Numbered from the stretch's first letter, positions 25,258-34,332 are shown. The stretch is DNA of 40,032 bases from JAJTGZ01 sp964403525 (GCA_964403525.1 CAYOGE010000034.1:1-40032), one strand, 5' to 3'. The notes: generated from the sequence alone by a model not told the origin. Program-made: numbers and translations.

Positions 25258-27750
25258 CTACTCGGGCTTGGCAAGGGCCGTCCACTTTGCCGCGTCCTCG
25301 GCCCGGCCCAGCTTTCCGTAAAGCTCCGCGAGGTCCTCCGCGCGTGAGGTCACTTCGGGGTGATGGGGTCCGTAGGTCTTTGCAAGACCTTCGTAGGAGG
25401 CCCGCATGAGCCCTTCGGCTTCATCGAATTGTCCCGCGAGCATCAGGGCCCTTCCAAGGTTCCCGCGCATCGCGTACGTGTCGTAGTGATCCGGTCCGCG
25501 GACCGCCTCGATCGCGGCGACGCACCCTCGCTGCTCCATGATCGCCTCGTCGTGCCTGCCGAGCTCGCTCAGGCAGGTCGCGAGGTTGTTGCGGAAGGCG
25601 ATGGTGTTCCGCGCTGTCGGCCCAAGGCTCTTCTCGGCCGCCGCGATGCAGCGCCGGAACACATCGACCGCTTCCTCCTTGCGCGGGGGGTGGGTGTACT
25701 CAAGGGCCCCGGCGAGCTGGTTGAGCGCGCCGGCGGTGTGCTGGTGGCCCGGGCCGTTCACCTTGAGCTGGCCGGCGACGACGCGCTCGAGGATCGGCAC
25801 CGCTTCATCCGCGCGGTCCAGTCGCACCAGGGTGTTGGCGTAGTTCCCCCAGGCGATGAGCGCCGCGGGGTGCTCTGGGCCCATCGACTTCTCGGCACCC
25901 TCGGCGGCCCGCTTGAGGTAAACCAGCGCCTCCTCGCTTTTTCCCTGGGACCGCAGGAACGTGCCGTAGTTGTTGAGGCTGGTGATCGTGTCGCCGTCTT
26001 CGTCGCCGAACAGCCGCTCGCGCCGGTCGAGCGTCTCTTTGAACAGCGCGCTCGCCTCGTCGAAGCGACCGAGCCCCTGCAGCTGCGTCGCCCAGGCGTC
26101 ACGCGCCTCGATCGTCGCTCGATCGTCCGGGCCCTTGAGCTTTGTGCGCAGTTGAACCACCTCACGCATGAGCGGTTCGGCTTCGGCGTTGCGCCCGCGG
26201 GTGTTGCCGAGCAGCGCCGCGCGGTTCCACAGCGCGTCGCAGACGATCTGGTCGTCGCCCGTCTGCTTCGCGAGGTCGAGGGCCGCGGCGAACTGCTTCT
26301 CGGCGTCGTCGATCTGGCCGAGGCTGCGGTACGACTGCCCGATGGCTCCGTGAAGGCTCGCGGCGATGACGGGATCGTCGGCGAACTTTTTGGGGATCAG
26401 CGCCGCGGCCTTTTCGAGGACTTCAACAACGCGTACGTCGCGGCCGCCGGTCTCCTTCTTCAGCTTGTTCGGGTCGGCCGCGCGAAGGACGGTGGTGAGG
26501 AACTGGGCGATGGTGCCGGCCTGCTTCTCACGTCGCTCGGCGATGGCCTGCGCCGCGACCGCCTGCCTGCGGGCCTCTTCCGATACGCCCTGAGCCTTGA
26601 GCGCTTCACCCTTTGACTCTTCGGCCCGCGTGCGTGCCTCGTTGGCCGCACGCATCTCTGTGATCGACCAGGCGGCGAGCCCGCTGATCGCCACCAGCGC
26701 CACAGCGCCCACCAGCAGTGCAGCCTTGAAGCGGCGTGCGCGGCGGTTCACCGCGCGCCAGGCGGTCTCGCGCTGCGCCTCGATCGGCTCGCCCGCGAGG
26801 TAGTGACGCAGGTCCTTTGCAAGGTCCATCGCCGTCGCGTATCGCTGCGCGGGGTTCTTTCGCAGGCACGTGAGGGTGATGGTCTTCAAGTCGGCGTCGA
26901 GCCCCGCGCCGGTTGCGCTGCGCCCCATCGGGCCCGGTTCTGCGCCGGCGATATTCGCGAACGCGGCCGTAAGGCCGCCGCTGGTGTCGTAGGGCATTTT
27001 GCCGGTCAGCAGCCGGAAGAACACGACCCCCAGGCAGTAGACGTCCGAGCGGGTGTCCACGGCGTCGACGGCGCCGGCTGAGTGCTCCGGGCTGCTCCAC
27101 GCGATCGACCCGACAAACTGGCCGCTCACCGTGACGCTGCGTGCGTCGGCGGCGCCGCTCCCAGCGCCGGCCCGCGCGAGCCCAAAGTCAACGACGCGCG
27201 GCTGCCCCTCCGAGTCGATGAGAATGTTGTCGGGCTTGAGGTCGCGGTGGATCACGCCGCGCTGGTGCGCGTACCCAACCGCTTCGGCGACGGTCGCCAT
27301 CAACTCTGCAACGGCCCGGGGCGGCTTCCCCTCGGCGAATTGCTCCAGGCTCGGGCCCTCGATCAGTTCCATCACAAGGTACACGCGACCGTCGGGCGGT
27401 GGGACCTGCCCGCTGTCGTACACGCGCACGATGTTGGGGTGGCGCAGCGAAGCCGCCAGTTCAATCTCACGTGCAAACCGCTGGCGTGCCCGCTCGTCGT
27501 CGGCGCGGACAAGTTTCACCGCGACCCTTCGGCCGGTGCTCAGCTGCTTTGCGGAGTAGACGACTGCCTGGCCGCCCGCCTTCAGGCGAACCAGCGACGT
27601 GTAGCCGGGGATCTCCGGCGCATCACCCATCGTGACGACGACTCTGCGCACCTCGCCCAGCAGGCTCGTCTCGTCGCTGAACCAGCTCGGCCTGGCGGCG
27701 CCGTCGGCGTTGGTTTGGCTGGTTTCGGATTCGGGCGCACCGTCAGCCAT
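25258..27750 (-). CDS. Membrane Ser/Thr protein kinase with C-terminal tetratricopeptide repeats
   Basis: The protein has 830 residues. The start ATG follows the sigma-factor stop without any gap (TGA-ATG). The kinase domain (about 45-315) has VAVKLV with Lys79, REIELAASLRHPNIV, IHRDLKPDN with catalytic Asp170, VDFGLAR with Asp188, WSSPEH, and DVYCLGVVFFRLLTGKMPYD. The glycine loop is atypical: LKAGGQAVVYSA instead of GxGxxGxV. A membrane helix (FKAALLVGAVALVAISGLAA, about 340-362) separates it from a coiled-coil segment rich in Ala/Glu and then about nine TPR-like units (about 430-825), which should lie outside the inner membrane. It is the planctomycete type of kinase that pairs with ECF sigma factors. 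It probably phosphorylates the sigma factor or partner proteins after sensing a signal through its TPRs; that link is inferred from context. Confidence 0.9.
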   Translation of the reverse strand: MADGAPESETSQTNADGAARPSWFSDETSLLGEVRRVVVTMGDAPEIPGYTSLVRLKAGGQAVVYSAKQLSTGRRVAVKLVRADDERARQRFAREIELAASLRHPNIVRVYDSGQVPPPDGRVYLVMELIEGPSLEQFAEGKPPRAVAELMATVAEAVGYAHQRGVIHRDLKPDNILIDSEGQPRVVDFGLARAGAGSGAADARSVTVSGQFVGSIAWSSPEHSAGAVDAVDTRSDVYCLGVVFFRLLTGKMPYDTSGGLTAAFANIAGAEPGPMGRSATGAGLDADLKTITLTCLRKNPAQRYATAMDLAKDLRHYLAGEPIEAQRETAWRAVNRRARRFKAALLVGAVALVAISGLAAWSITEMRAANEARTRAEESKGEALKAQGVSEEARRQAVAAQAIAERREKQAGTIAQFLTTVLRAADPNKLKKETGGRDVRVVEVLEKAAALIPKKFADDPVIAASLHGAIGQSYRSLGQIDDAEKQFAAALDLAKQTGDDQIVCDALWNRAALLGNTRGRNAEAEPLMREVVQLRTKLKGPDDRATIEARDAWATQLQGLGRFDEASALFKETLDRRERLFGDEDGDTITSLNNYGTFLRSQGKSEEALVYLKRAAEGAEKSMGPEHPAALIAWGNYANTLVRLDRADEAVPILERVVAGQLKVNGPGHQHTAGALNQLAGALEYTHPPRKEEAVDVFRRCIAAAEKSLGPTARNTIAFRNNLATCLSELGRHDEAIMEQRGCVAAIEAVRGPDHYDTYAMRGNLGRALMLAGQFDEAEGLMRASYEGLAKTYGPHHPEVTSRAEDLAELYGKLGRAEDAAKWTALAKPE

Positions 27751-28404
27751 TCAGCCCTCCTCGGAGACCTGTTGCGCGATCAGCTTGCTCAGCCGCCTGA
27801 CGATCCGTGACTTTGCCTGGTACACAGACTCGACGCTCACGTGCAGCTCGCGGGCCACCGTTGCGGGGTCGTGCTGCATGAGCGCGTAGCGCTGGAACGC
27901 TTCGAGGTCGGTCGCGTTGAACTCGCTCTCGATCGTTCTCATCGCCAGGCGTGTGTGGTGTTGGCGCCATTGCTGCTCCCACTCGTCGTCGCCTGCCTGC
28001 TCTCCGGTCCGGCGCGCGCTGGGCACACCGCCCGCCGACAAGGCGGACACCGACGGGTCGAAGTCATCTAGGCGGGCTGTCGGGTGCTTCTGACGCGCTT
28101 TCCTGGCAATTGTGTTGAGCACCGTGGTCTTGAGGTACGAGCGGAACGTCCCCTTGCTCGGGTCGTAGACAAAGCCGTTGCTCATGACGCGTGAGAGCGA
28201 GACCATCACCTCTTGGACAAGGTCGTCACAGTCAGCGGCCTGAACCCCCCTCATGCGCCCGAAACCACGGATCAGATCACCGTAGCGGTCGTGGAATGCA
28301 CGCCACGCTTCGTGGTCAATACCGGCCGATTCGGCACCCTGCGCGGCCACCCCTCCCCCTCCGAGGCGTTCAAGCAGCGTGATGTGGGTGGACCGGCTGA
28401 ACAC
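27751..28404 (-). CDS. ECF sigma factor linked to a Ser/Thr kinase
   Basis: A GTG at 28404 gives 217 residues. The segment THITLLERL at the N-terminus resembles the start of planctomycete ECF factors, so this start is preferred over GTG 28350, although the latter has a GGAGG-like site upstream. Region 2 is visible (WRAFHDRYGDLIRGFGRMRG, CDDLVQEVMVSLSRVM, FRSYLKTTVLNTIARKAR). A linker of about 50 residues (Asp/Ser/Gly-rich) leads to region 4, which ends DPATVARELHVSVESVYQAK and RIVRRLSKLIAQQV. It directs RNA polymerase to a specific promoter set. The stop is followed immediately by the kinase start, indicating tight coupling. No anti-sigma factor gene is seen, so regulation by phosphorylation is plausible and consistent with known ECF classes of Planctomycetes. 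Confidence 0.92.
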   Translation of the reverse strand: MFSRSTHITLLERLGGGGVAAQGAESAGIDHEAWRAFHDRYGDLIRGFGRMRGVQAADCDDLVQEVMVSLSRVMSNGFVYDPSKGTFRSYLKTTVLNTIARKARQKHPTARLDDFDPSVSALSAGGVPSARRTGEQAGDDEWEQQWRQHHTRLAMRTIESEFNATDLEAFQRYALMQHDPATVARELHVSVESVYQAKSRIVRRLSKLIAQQVSEEG

Positions 28405-28938
28405 CCTTCTAATCTATCAGAAACCGAACCTGGTGCCAGAAATCGCGGCCAAGATCGGGGGCTGGACGTCTGGGCTGCCCGGCCGAGCACCGCCGTCCGG
28501 ACCGAGAACCGGTATCGGGAAGGAGCTCAGCGCTGCGCTCGCAAGCCGTGGCGGTGGGCGTATCGCTCACCCGGCTCAAGCCCGCTGGCGATGCTCGTCA
28601 CCCTTTGACGATCGTCGAAACACCGACCCGCAAGCGACCACATCGAATACGTCAACGGCCCGGCGTTGCGCTCGCGCAGCATGACTCCACTGGCCGTGTT
28701 CACGCCGGCCACCGGCAGACTCATACAGGAAACGGTGAGCTTCGGCGCGCGGTTGGCCGCGAAATCCTGCACGGGCGTGGACAATGAACGATCGGCGAGG
28801 CCAATCGTCGATCACTCGCACAGATGAAAACGCCTTCACCAACGCAAAGTTTCTCCCTTTAAACGGGGTGGTACCGGCCGTATGCTCTGAGCGGGCTTCG
28901 GTTCCCGATCAATCTCCTCCCGCACCCGGAGTAAGGCC
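28405..28938. other. Divergent intergenic region, no gene seen
   Basis: This 534-base stretch separates the divergently transcribed sigma factor and response regulator genes. No frame has recognisable protein similarity, and no RNA gene or strong hairpin was found. It should hold the promoters of both operons. The part next to the response regulator is less GC-rich (around 28840-28870) and ends with CCGGAGTAAGGCC before its ATG. Confidence 0.5.
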
Positions 28939-29610
28939 ATGCGCGTGCTCGTGATTGAAGACAACCCGAAAATGTCAGCGGCCATCCAGAAGGGCCTCCG
29001 CGAACAGGGATTCGCTACAGATATCTCCGCCACGGGCTTCGAGGGCGAGGACATGGCGTGCACCAACGTGTACGACATCATCGTGCTGGACCTGATGCTG
29101 CCAGACCGTGACGGCATCGAAGTCTGCCGGAACATCCGCCGGCGGGGCGTCAAGAGCAAGGTGCTCATGCTGACCGCCCTGACCAGCACCGACGACAAGG
29201 TCACCGGGCTCAACGCCGGGGCCGACGACTACCTGGCGAAGCCGTTCGAGTTTGAGGAACTCTCGGCCCGGCTGCGGGCGCTGCTGCGCAGGGACGCCGC
29301 CGAGACGCGCTACCTCAAGTGCGACGACCTGGAACTCGACTTGTACTCGCGGACCGCCAAGCGCGGCGAGGGCACGGTTGACCTCTCCAACAAAGAGTTT
29401 GCGCTGCTGGAGTACCTGATGCGGAACCCAAACCGCGTCCTCTCGCGCACGCAGATCGGCGAGAAGGTCTGGGACCTGTCGTTCGAGCCCACCAGCAACG
29501 TCGTGGACGTCTACGTCTCCGCCCTCCGCCGCAAGATCGACCGGGGCTTCCCGCACGAGCTCATCCACACGGTGAAAGGGGCCGGCTATCGCTTCGGGGT
29601 GATCGAGTGA
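28939..29610 (+). CDS. OmpR/PhoB-type response regulator
   Basis: The protein has 223 residues from the ATG at 28939, with GGAG at a good distance upstream. The receiver domain (1-120) has the acidic pair Glu7/Asp8, phospho-acceptor Asp51 in IIVLDLMLPDRDG, Thr79 and Lys101 in LAKPFEFEELSARLRA. The winged-helix domain (about 130-223) has LSNKEFALLEYLMRNPNRVL, VVDVYVSALRRKID and VKGAGYRFG, the DNA-binding wing of this family. It should bind promoters after phosphorylation by the kinase encoded next. The kinase start GTG overlaps this gene's TGA (GTGA), so the two are translationally coupled. It resembles the metal-responsive CusR/CopR branch in its DDYLAKPFEFEELSARLR section, but the ligand of the pair is not readable. 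Confidence 0.95.
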   Translation: MRVLVIEDNPKMSAAIQKGLREQGFATDISATGFEGEDMACTNVYDIIVLDLMLPDRDGIEVCRNIRRRGVKSKVLMLTALTSTDDKVTGLNAGADDYLAKPFEFEELSARLRALLRRDAAETRYLKCDDLELDLYSRTAKRGEGTVDLSNKEFALLEYLMRNPNRVLSRTQIGEKVWDLSFEPTSNVVDVYVSALRRKIDRGFPHELIHTVKGAGYRFGVIE

Positions 29611-31154
29611 ACGAGACGCCGCCGAGCACGGCGGGCACTCCCGAACAGCCCCCGCGCAGACGATCAAGGGTTTCACTGCGCACGCGCGTCGCGGCGAACG
29701 TCGTCGCGGTGACGGCCATCATCCAGGTGATCCTGGGCGTGGTGGTGTACGAGTACTTCCGCTCGACGGTTGACGAGTTCTTCGAGACGCGCCTGGCGAC
29801 GCGCGTCCGGTGGGCGGCAACCGAGCTGACGGCCGCCTCTTCCCGCGGGACCGTGCCGTCGAACGCAATGCTCGAGACGCTGTCCGACCGCACGATCCGG
29901 CAGGTCACGTTCAACACGCTCGTGCTGGTCATCCGCGACGCGAGCGGGCGCATCGTCGCGACCTCCGACACCATCGTTGACACTTCGGCCCTGCCCCCAC
30001 CGCGACCGCTCGGACCTGCGGAAGTGAGGTTTGCGATGGTGCCGATGGACAACCTCGGCAACAGCGACGACGAGAAGTTCCCGGCACGCACGGCGACCAT
30101 CTCGGTGACGCTCCACGGCGCCGGCCCTGGGCCGCACTACCTCACGGGGGCCATCAGCAACTCCGCCGCTTCACAGATGAACGAACTCGTCGGCAGGGCG
30201 GTGCTGCTCGCCAGCGTGCTGGGCCTGCTCGCCACCGGCTGCGCCGCGTGGTTCATCACCGGCCTGTCGCTCAAGCCGCTGGAGCAGCTGAACACGGTCG
30301 CGAGAGAGTTCAGCCTCGATCGGATCAACCAGCCGGCCCAGAGCGTTCCGCAGTTCCCCGAGCTTTCCAAGCTCGCCGACGAGCTCGAGGCCGCGCGAGG
30401 GCGCATCCGGCTCGCGCTCCAGGCAAACGAGCGGTTTATCGCCAACGTATCGCACGAACTGAAAACGCCCGTCGCGGTGCTCCGCGCAGAAGCCCAGAAC
30501 CTCGACGCAACCGACCTGTCACCAGAATCGCGGGCCTTTGTTCGATCGGTCATCGAAGAGACGAGGCGCCTGGGGATGATGGTCGACAGCTTCCTCACCC
30601 TCGCCGCCGTCCGCTCCGGGCGCACGCTCACCGTCACCACGCCGGCGTACCTGAACGACGTCCTGCTCGAGTCGCTCGCCCACTGCGCCGGTATGGCCAA
30701 GCTCCACAATGTCACGCTCCTCTCAGACCTCTACGACGGCGATAACGACCTTGTGGTGACAGGAGACGCCCACCTGCTGCGCGTGCTCTTTGACAACCTG
30801 CTCAGGAACGCGGTGCGCTTCAGCCCCAAGGGCTCCAGCGTCAGAACCACGATCGTCGCAGACGAGGAAAAGGCGACGGTTTCCGTCATCGACTCCGGCC
30901 CGGGAATACCCGACGAACTCCTGCCGACCATCTTCGAACGGTTCTCGAAGGCCACTTCCGTCGCTCCCGGGCGCGGGCACGGTCTGGGCCTTTCAATTGC
31001 TCAGGGGATTGCTGAACTCCACGGCGGCCTGATCTCAACGACCAACCTTCCCGGAGGGGGCTGCCGATTCGTTGTCGTGCTGCCGCACCGCCGGGCGGCT
31101 TCGGACAGAGAAGGAACCAGCGCCTCGCCAGCCGAAACCGGTCAGAACGTATGA
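29607..31154 (+). CDS. Membrane sensor histidine kinase (HAMP-type), partner of the response regulator
   Basis: The GTG at 29607 gives 515 residues. The first membrane helix (AANVVAVTAIIQVILGVVVY, about 27-46) is followed by an extracytoplasmic domain of about 145 residues. The second helix is AVLLASVLGLLATGCAAWFI (about 196-215), followed by a HAMP linker (LSLKPLEQLNTVAREFSLDR). The dimerisation helix carries the H-box SHELKTPVAVLRAEAQ with His283. The ATPase domain has the N-box DNLLRNAVRFSPKG, the G1 box DSGPGIPDELL, the F-box IFERF and the G2 box GRGHGLGLSIAQGIAELHGG. All catalytic boxes are intact. Its architecture is like CusS/heavy-metal sensor kinases, but the periplasmic domain lacks recognisable metal ligands, so the signal is unknown. 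It is cotranscribed with the response regulator. Confidence 0.95.
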   Translation: MNETPPSTAGTPEQPPRRRSRVSLRTRVAANVVAVTAIIQVILGVVVYEYFRSTVDEFFETRLATRVRWAATELTAASSRGTVPSNAMLETLSDRTIRQVTFNTLVLVIRDASGRIVATSDTIVDTSALPPPRPLGPAEVRFAMVPMDNLGNSDDEKFPARTATISVTLHGAGPGPHYLTGAISNSAASQMNELVGRAVLLASVLGLLATGCAAWFITGLSLKPLEQLNTVAREFSLDRINQPAQSVPQFPELSKLADELEAARGRIRLALQANERFIANVSHELKTPVAVLRAEAQNLDATDLSPESRAFVRSVIEETRRLGMMVDSFLTLAAVRSGRTLTVTTPAYLNDVLLESLAHCAGMAKLHNVTLLSDLYDGDNDLVVTGDAHLLRVLFDNLLRNAVRFSPKGSSVRTTIVADEEKATVSVIDSGPGIPDELLPTIFERFSKATSVAPGRGHGLGLSIAQGIAELHGGLISTTNLPGGGCRFVVVLPHRRAASDREGTSASPAETGQNV

Positions 31155-31343
31155 TCGTAGCGGGACCGCCCTTCCCCCCGAATTGCCCCGAGCTGATGGC
31201 TTCCACCCCGCCGTCTCTAGAGCGCAACAGGCATGGGGAGTTCAACTCAAATACCGCTCCCGTCCCCTGCTAGACTCAGCGCGAGAACCGCGCTGTGCGG
31301 CTCAATCCCCGCCATTCACCTTTCTCCATACGGAGCCTCAACC

Positions 31344-31814
31344 ATGGCAGGCAACTTCAACAAAGTCATCCTGATGGGCAACCTCACCCGGGACCCTGAG
31401 CTCAAGTTCGGCGCCACCAACAACGCGATCTGCAAGATCGGTCTCGCCGTCAACCGCCGCTACACCACCGCCAGCGGCGAGAAGCGCGAAGAAGTGACGT
31501 TCGTCGACTGCGACGCCTTCGGCAAGACAGCCGAGAACATCGGCAAGTACTTCACCAAGGGAAAACCGATCTTCATCGAGGGGCATCTGCGCCTCGACCA
31601 GTGGGAAAAGGAAGGCCAGAAGTTCAGCAAGCTCAAAGTGGTCGTTGACACCTTCCAGTTCATCGACAGCGGCGGCTCGGGCGGCGGCGGACGTTCAAAC
31701 GCCAGTTCATATGATCACGGCGAAGTTGACGCGCCACCCCGCGTGCAGACACGCTCCACGCGCCAGCCGCAGGCTTCTGCCCCTGATATCAGCGAAGAAG
31801 ACATCCCCTTCTAA
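31344..31814 (+). CDS. ssb: Single-stranded DNA-binding protein
   Basis: The protein has 156 residues from the ATG at 31344, with CGGAG upstream (GGAGCCTCAACC before the start). It coats single-stranded DNA in replication and repair as a tetramer. The OB-fold is clear: NFNKVILMGNLTRDPELKF, NNAICKIGLAVNRRY, FVDCDAFGKTAENIGKYFTK, GKPIFIEGHLRLDQWEKEG and LKVVVDTFQFID. A Gly/Ser-rich flexible linker of about 35 residues follows. The C-terminal tip ISEEDIPF is the conserved acidic tail that binds partner proteins. The frame is open upstream to 31233, but the conserved N-terminus starts at this ATG. It stands alone between a sensor kinase and a hybrid kinase, not in the rpsF-ssb-rpsR cluster found in many bacteria. 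Confidence 0.97.
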   Translation: MAGNFNKVILMGNLTRDPELKFGATNNAICKIGLAVNRRYTTASGEKREEVTFVDCDAFGKTAENIGKYFTKGKPIFIEGHLRLDQWEKEGQKFSKLKVVVDTFQFIDSGGSGGGGRSNASSYDHGEVDAPPRVQTRSTRQPQASAPDISEEDIPF

Positions 31815-32169
31815 CGCCGCGTTTTCGCGAGGCTCTGCCGCTTCATCATCCCGCAGTGATTCACCAATGACCCGAGGCGCGATGGGTGCGCACTGAGAAC
31901 GGCATCCTTGTTTGCAGAGACAGGGCCGGCGCGCGAGAGGCAGGGCTCCGCTCCCCACGCTGCCGTGATCAACACCCACCTCTCGGTGGTTTGTCGTAGC
32001 ACGACCGGAATCGCTACGAGTCGACACCGGAATGGCTTAACGAGCGGACCTCCGCTTCCGATATCCATTCCATACAACACGTCTGCGGCCATCGATCCCA
32101 CACGTTAATGGCCGCCACCTGCCCATCAATCAGGCATGCGCGATCACGCTTGCCGGGAAGTCTGTCAAC
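31815..32169. other. Intergenic region upstream of the hybrid kinase
   Basis: No gene is seen in this 355-base stretch. It is less GC-rich than average around 32030-32110. A 7-bp inverted repeat, TCGTAGC (31994-32000) with GCTACGA (32013-32019), has a 12-base spacer and could be a protein-binding site or part of a leader hairpin. The end near 32155 (GGGAAG) may act as ribosome binding site. Confidence 0.4.
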
Positions 32170-34332
32170 ATGCATCACGGTGACCGCGCGCCCCAGCAAC
32201 CTGAATCGGCCAGAACGTGCCTTACCGCAATCGACACAACAAACGATCGCGCTCTCATCGCGCTCGCGACACGCCTGGGGCGCGCTGAACACGTTCGCGA
32301 CGCCGCCGCGGCCGTGATCGATTCACTCCAGGCAGCAGGGCCTCTCAAGCGGGTTGCCCTCCTCGCGTACGGTCACGACGGGGTCTGCAGATTTGTTTCA
32401 TCTCGCGGGCTCTCTCCCGCCTACCGCGAGGCCGTCGAGGGGCACTGCCCGTGGAAGGAGGGCGCCGTCGATGCGGCGACGATCCTCGTTGACGATGTGC
32501 TCAACGACAAGGCCCTTGAGCCCTTCCGCACGTTGTTCACCAACGAGGGCATCGGCTCGCTCGCGTTCATCCCCCTTTCAACCGAGCGCGGGGTTGTCGG
32601 CAAGATCATGCTCTACGGCGACGCGCCCGGGGCGATCACTCCCGACCTGCTCAGGACGGCCGAAGGTGCGGCCGCGTTCGCAGGAGTGGCGATCGGCCGC
32701 ATCCTCGCGCTGCGACGCCTTGAGAAGAGCGAGGCGCGGTTCCGCACGCTCGTTGAGGGCACAGACGTGATCGTCTGGGAGTTCGACCCACAGCGCCAGG
32801 CGTTCACCTACGTCTCGCCGCAGGCAGCCCGGTTTGGATTCCCGCTCAGTGACTGGCTCAAGCCGGGGTTCTGGGCCCAGCGTCTGCACGACAGCGACCG
32901 CGCAGAAGCAATCCGATTCTGCACGGAGGAGTCGACCGCCGGACGCAGCCACCGGTTCCAGTACCGCATGCACAAGGCCGACGGCACCGTCGTGTGGATC
33001 GACGACATCGTCAACGTTGAACGGCTCCCCGGGCAGAGCACGGTGCTCCGCGGGGTGATGATCGACATCACCGACCGCAAGCGCAACGAGGCCCTGTTGA
33101 TCGAAGCCCAGGCCCGCGCCGAGGCCGCGAGCCGCACAAAGAGTGAGTTCCTCGCCAACATGAGCCACGAAATCCGCACGCCGCTCACCGCCGTGCTCGG
33201 CTACGCCGACCTGCTACGAGAAGATGGAGACATCGAAACGGCACCGCGTCGCCGCCTGGAGACCATCGACACCATCAAGAACGCGGGGCACCACCTCCTC
33301 ACGCTAATCAACGACATCCTCGACCTGTCAAAGATCGAAGCGGAGCGGATGACCGTCGAAGCCGTGCCGACCCCGATCGTCACCGTTCTCCTGGAGGTCG
33401 AGAGCCTGCTCGCCTCGCGCGCCGCCGGCAAGGGGATCGTCCTCAACACCGTGCTCCAAACACCCGTCCCGCAAACCGTCCTCGGCGACCCGACACGCCT
33501 GCGCCAGATCCTGATGAACCTGGCCGGCAACGCCATCAAGTTCACCGAACGCGGAACCGTCACGCTGGCTGGCCGCATCGTCCACGAACACACCGCCCAA
33601 CGCCTGCAGGTCGATGTCACAGACACCGGCGCGGGCATGACGCCCGAGCAGGCCGGGCGTCTCTTCGCCGCTTTCTCGCAGGCGGACGCCACGATCACCC
33701 GCCAGCACGGCGGGACAGGGCTGGGGCTCACCATCAGCCGCCGACTCGCCCGCCTCATGGGCGGCGATGTGCTCCTCGCACGCACGGACATCGGCAAGGG
33801 ATCGTGCTTCAGGCTCGACATCCCGATCGTGGCGGTCGAAGGCAGCCCAATGGTCTCCTCGATCGAAGATGTTCGTCGAGCAATTCCCGGCGGAGAAGCC
33901 GCGCCGCTCCCAGATCTGCACGGGCGGATCCTGCTCGCTGAAGACGGTCCAGACAACCAGCGCCTGATCGCTTACCACCTGCACAGAGCCGGCGCAGAGG
34001 TCGAAATCGCCGAGAACGGGCGCACCGCTCTCGAGATGATCGGCCGCGCCGCCGACGCCGGCACGCCGTACGACCTTCTCATCACAGACATTCAGATGCC
34101 GGAAATGGACGGCTACGCACTCGCCTCAGCGGTCCGCTCAAACCCACGCTTACGCACAATGCCCATCGTCGCTCTCACCGCGCACGCGATGGCCGAAGAC
34201 CGCCGCAGGTGCATCGACGCCGGATGCGACGGTTACGCAAGCAAGCCGATCGACAAGGCGAAGCTCCTGGCCGTGTGCGCAGAGTGGCTAAGAAAAGGGG
34301 TCGCCACGAGCACGGTCCGCGCCGCCGCTTGA
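32170..34332 (+). CDS. Soluble hybrid histidine kinase with GAF, PAS and receiver domains
   Basis: The protein has 720 residues from the ATG at 32170. There is no membrane helix, so it senses a cytoplasmic signal. A GAF-like domain (about 20-180, with VALLAYGHDGVCRF and GSLAFIPLSTERGVVGKIML) is followed by a PAS fold (about 190-310, FRTLVEGTDVIVWEFDP ... VLRGVMIDITDRK). The dimerisation domain has the H-box FLANMSHEIRTPLTAVLGYA with His333. The ATPase domain has GDPTRLRQILMNLAGNAIKF, VTDTGAGMTPEQAGRLFAAF and HGGTGLGLTISRRLARLMGG. The receiver (about 585-705) has ILLAEDGPDNQRL, phospho-acceptor Asp640 in LLITDIQMPEMDGYAL and Lys-containing GYASKPIDKAKLL. No output domain or separate regulator is nearby, so phosphate probably goes to an unlinked histidine phosphotransfer protein. 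Confidence 0.94.
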   Translation: MHHGDRAPQQPESARTCLTAIDTTNDRALIALATRLGRAEHVRDAAAAVIDSLQAAGPLKRVALLAYGHDGVCRFVSSRGLSPAYREAVEGHCPWKEGAVDAATILVDDVLNDKALEPFRTLFTNEGIGSLAFIPLSTERGVVGKIMLYGDAPGAITPDLLRTAEGAAAFAGVAIGRILALRRLEKSEARFRTLVEGTDVIVWEFDPQRQAFTYVSPQAARFGFPLSDWLKPGFWAQRLHDSDRAEAIRFCTEESTAGRSHRFQYRMHKADGTVVWIDDIVNVERLPGQSTVLRGVMIDITDRKRNEALLIEAQARAEAASRTKSEFLANMSHEIRTPLTAVLGYADLLREDGDIETAPRRRLETIDTIKNAGHHLLTLINDILDLSKIEAERMTVEAVPTPIVTVLLEVESLLASRAAGKGIVLNTVLQTPVPQTVLGDPTRLRQILMNLAGNAIKFTERGTVTLAGRIVHEHTAQRLQVDVTDTGAGMTPEQAGRLFAAFSQADATITRQHGGTGLGLTISRRLARLMGGDVLLARTDIGKGSCFRLDIPIVAVEGSPMVSSIEDVRRAIPGGEAAPLPDLHGRILLAEDGPDNQRLIAYHLHRAGAEVEIAENGRTALEMIGRAADAGTPYDLLITDIQMPEMDGYALASAVRSNPRLRTMPIVALTAHAMAEDRRRCIDAGCDGYASKPIDKAKLLAVCAEWLRKGVATSTVRAAA

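Noticed and set aside
25360..26616. Plus-strand frame opposite the kinase TPR region
   Set aside because: Antisense shadow; composition reflects codon bias of the kinase.
28527..28842. Short frames in the gap between sigma factor and response regulator
   Set aside because: No similarity, no ribosome binding sites, and overlapping on both strands.
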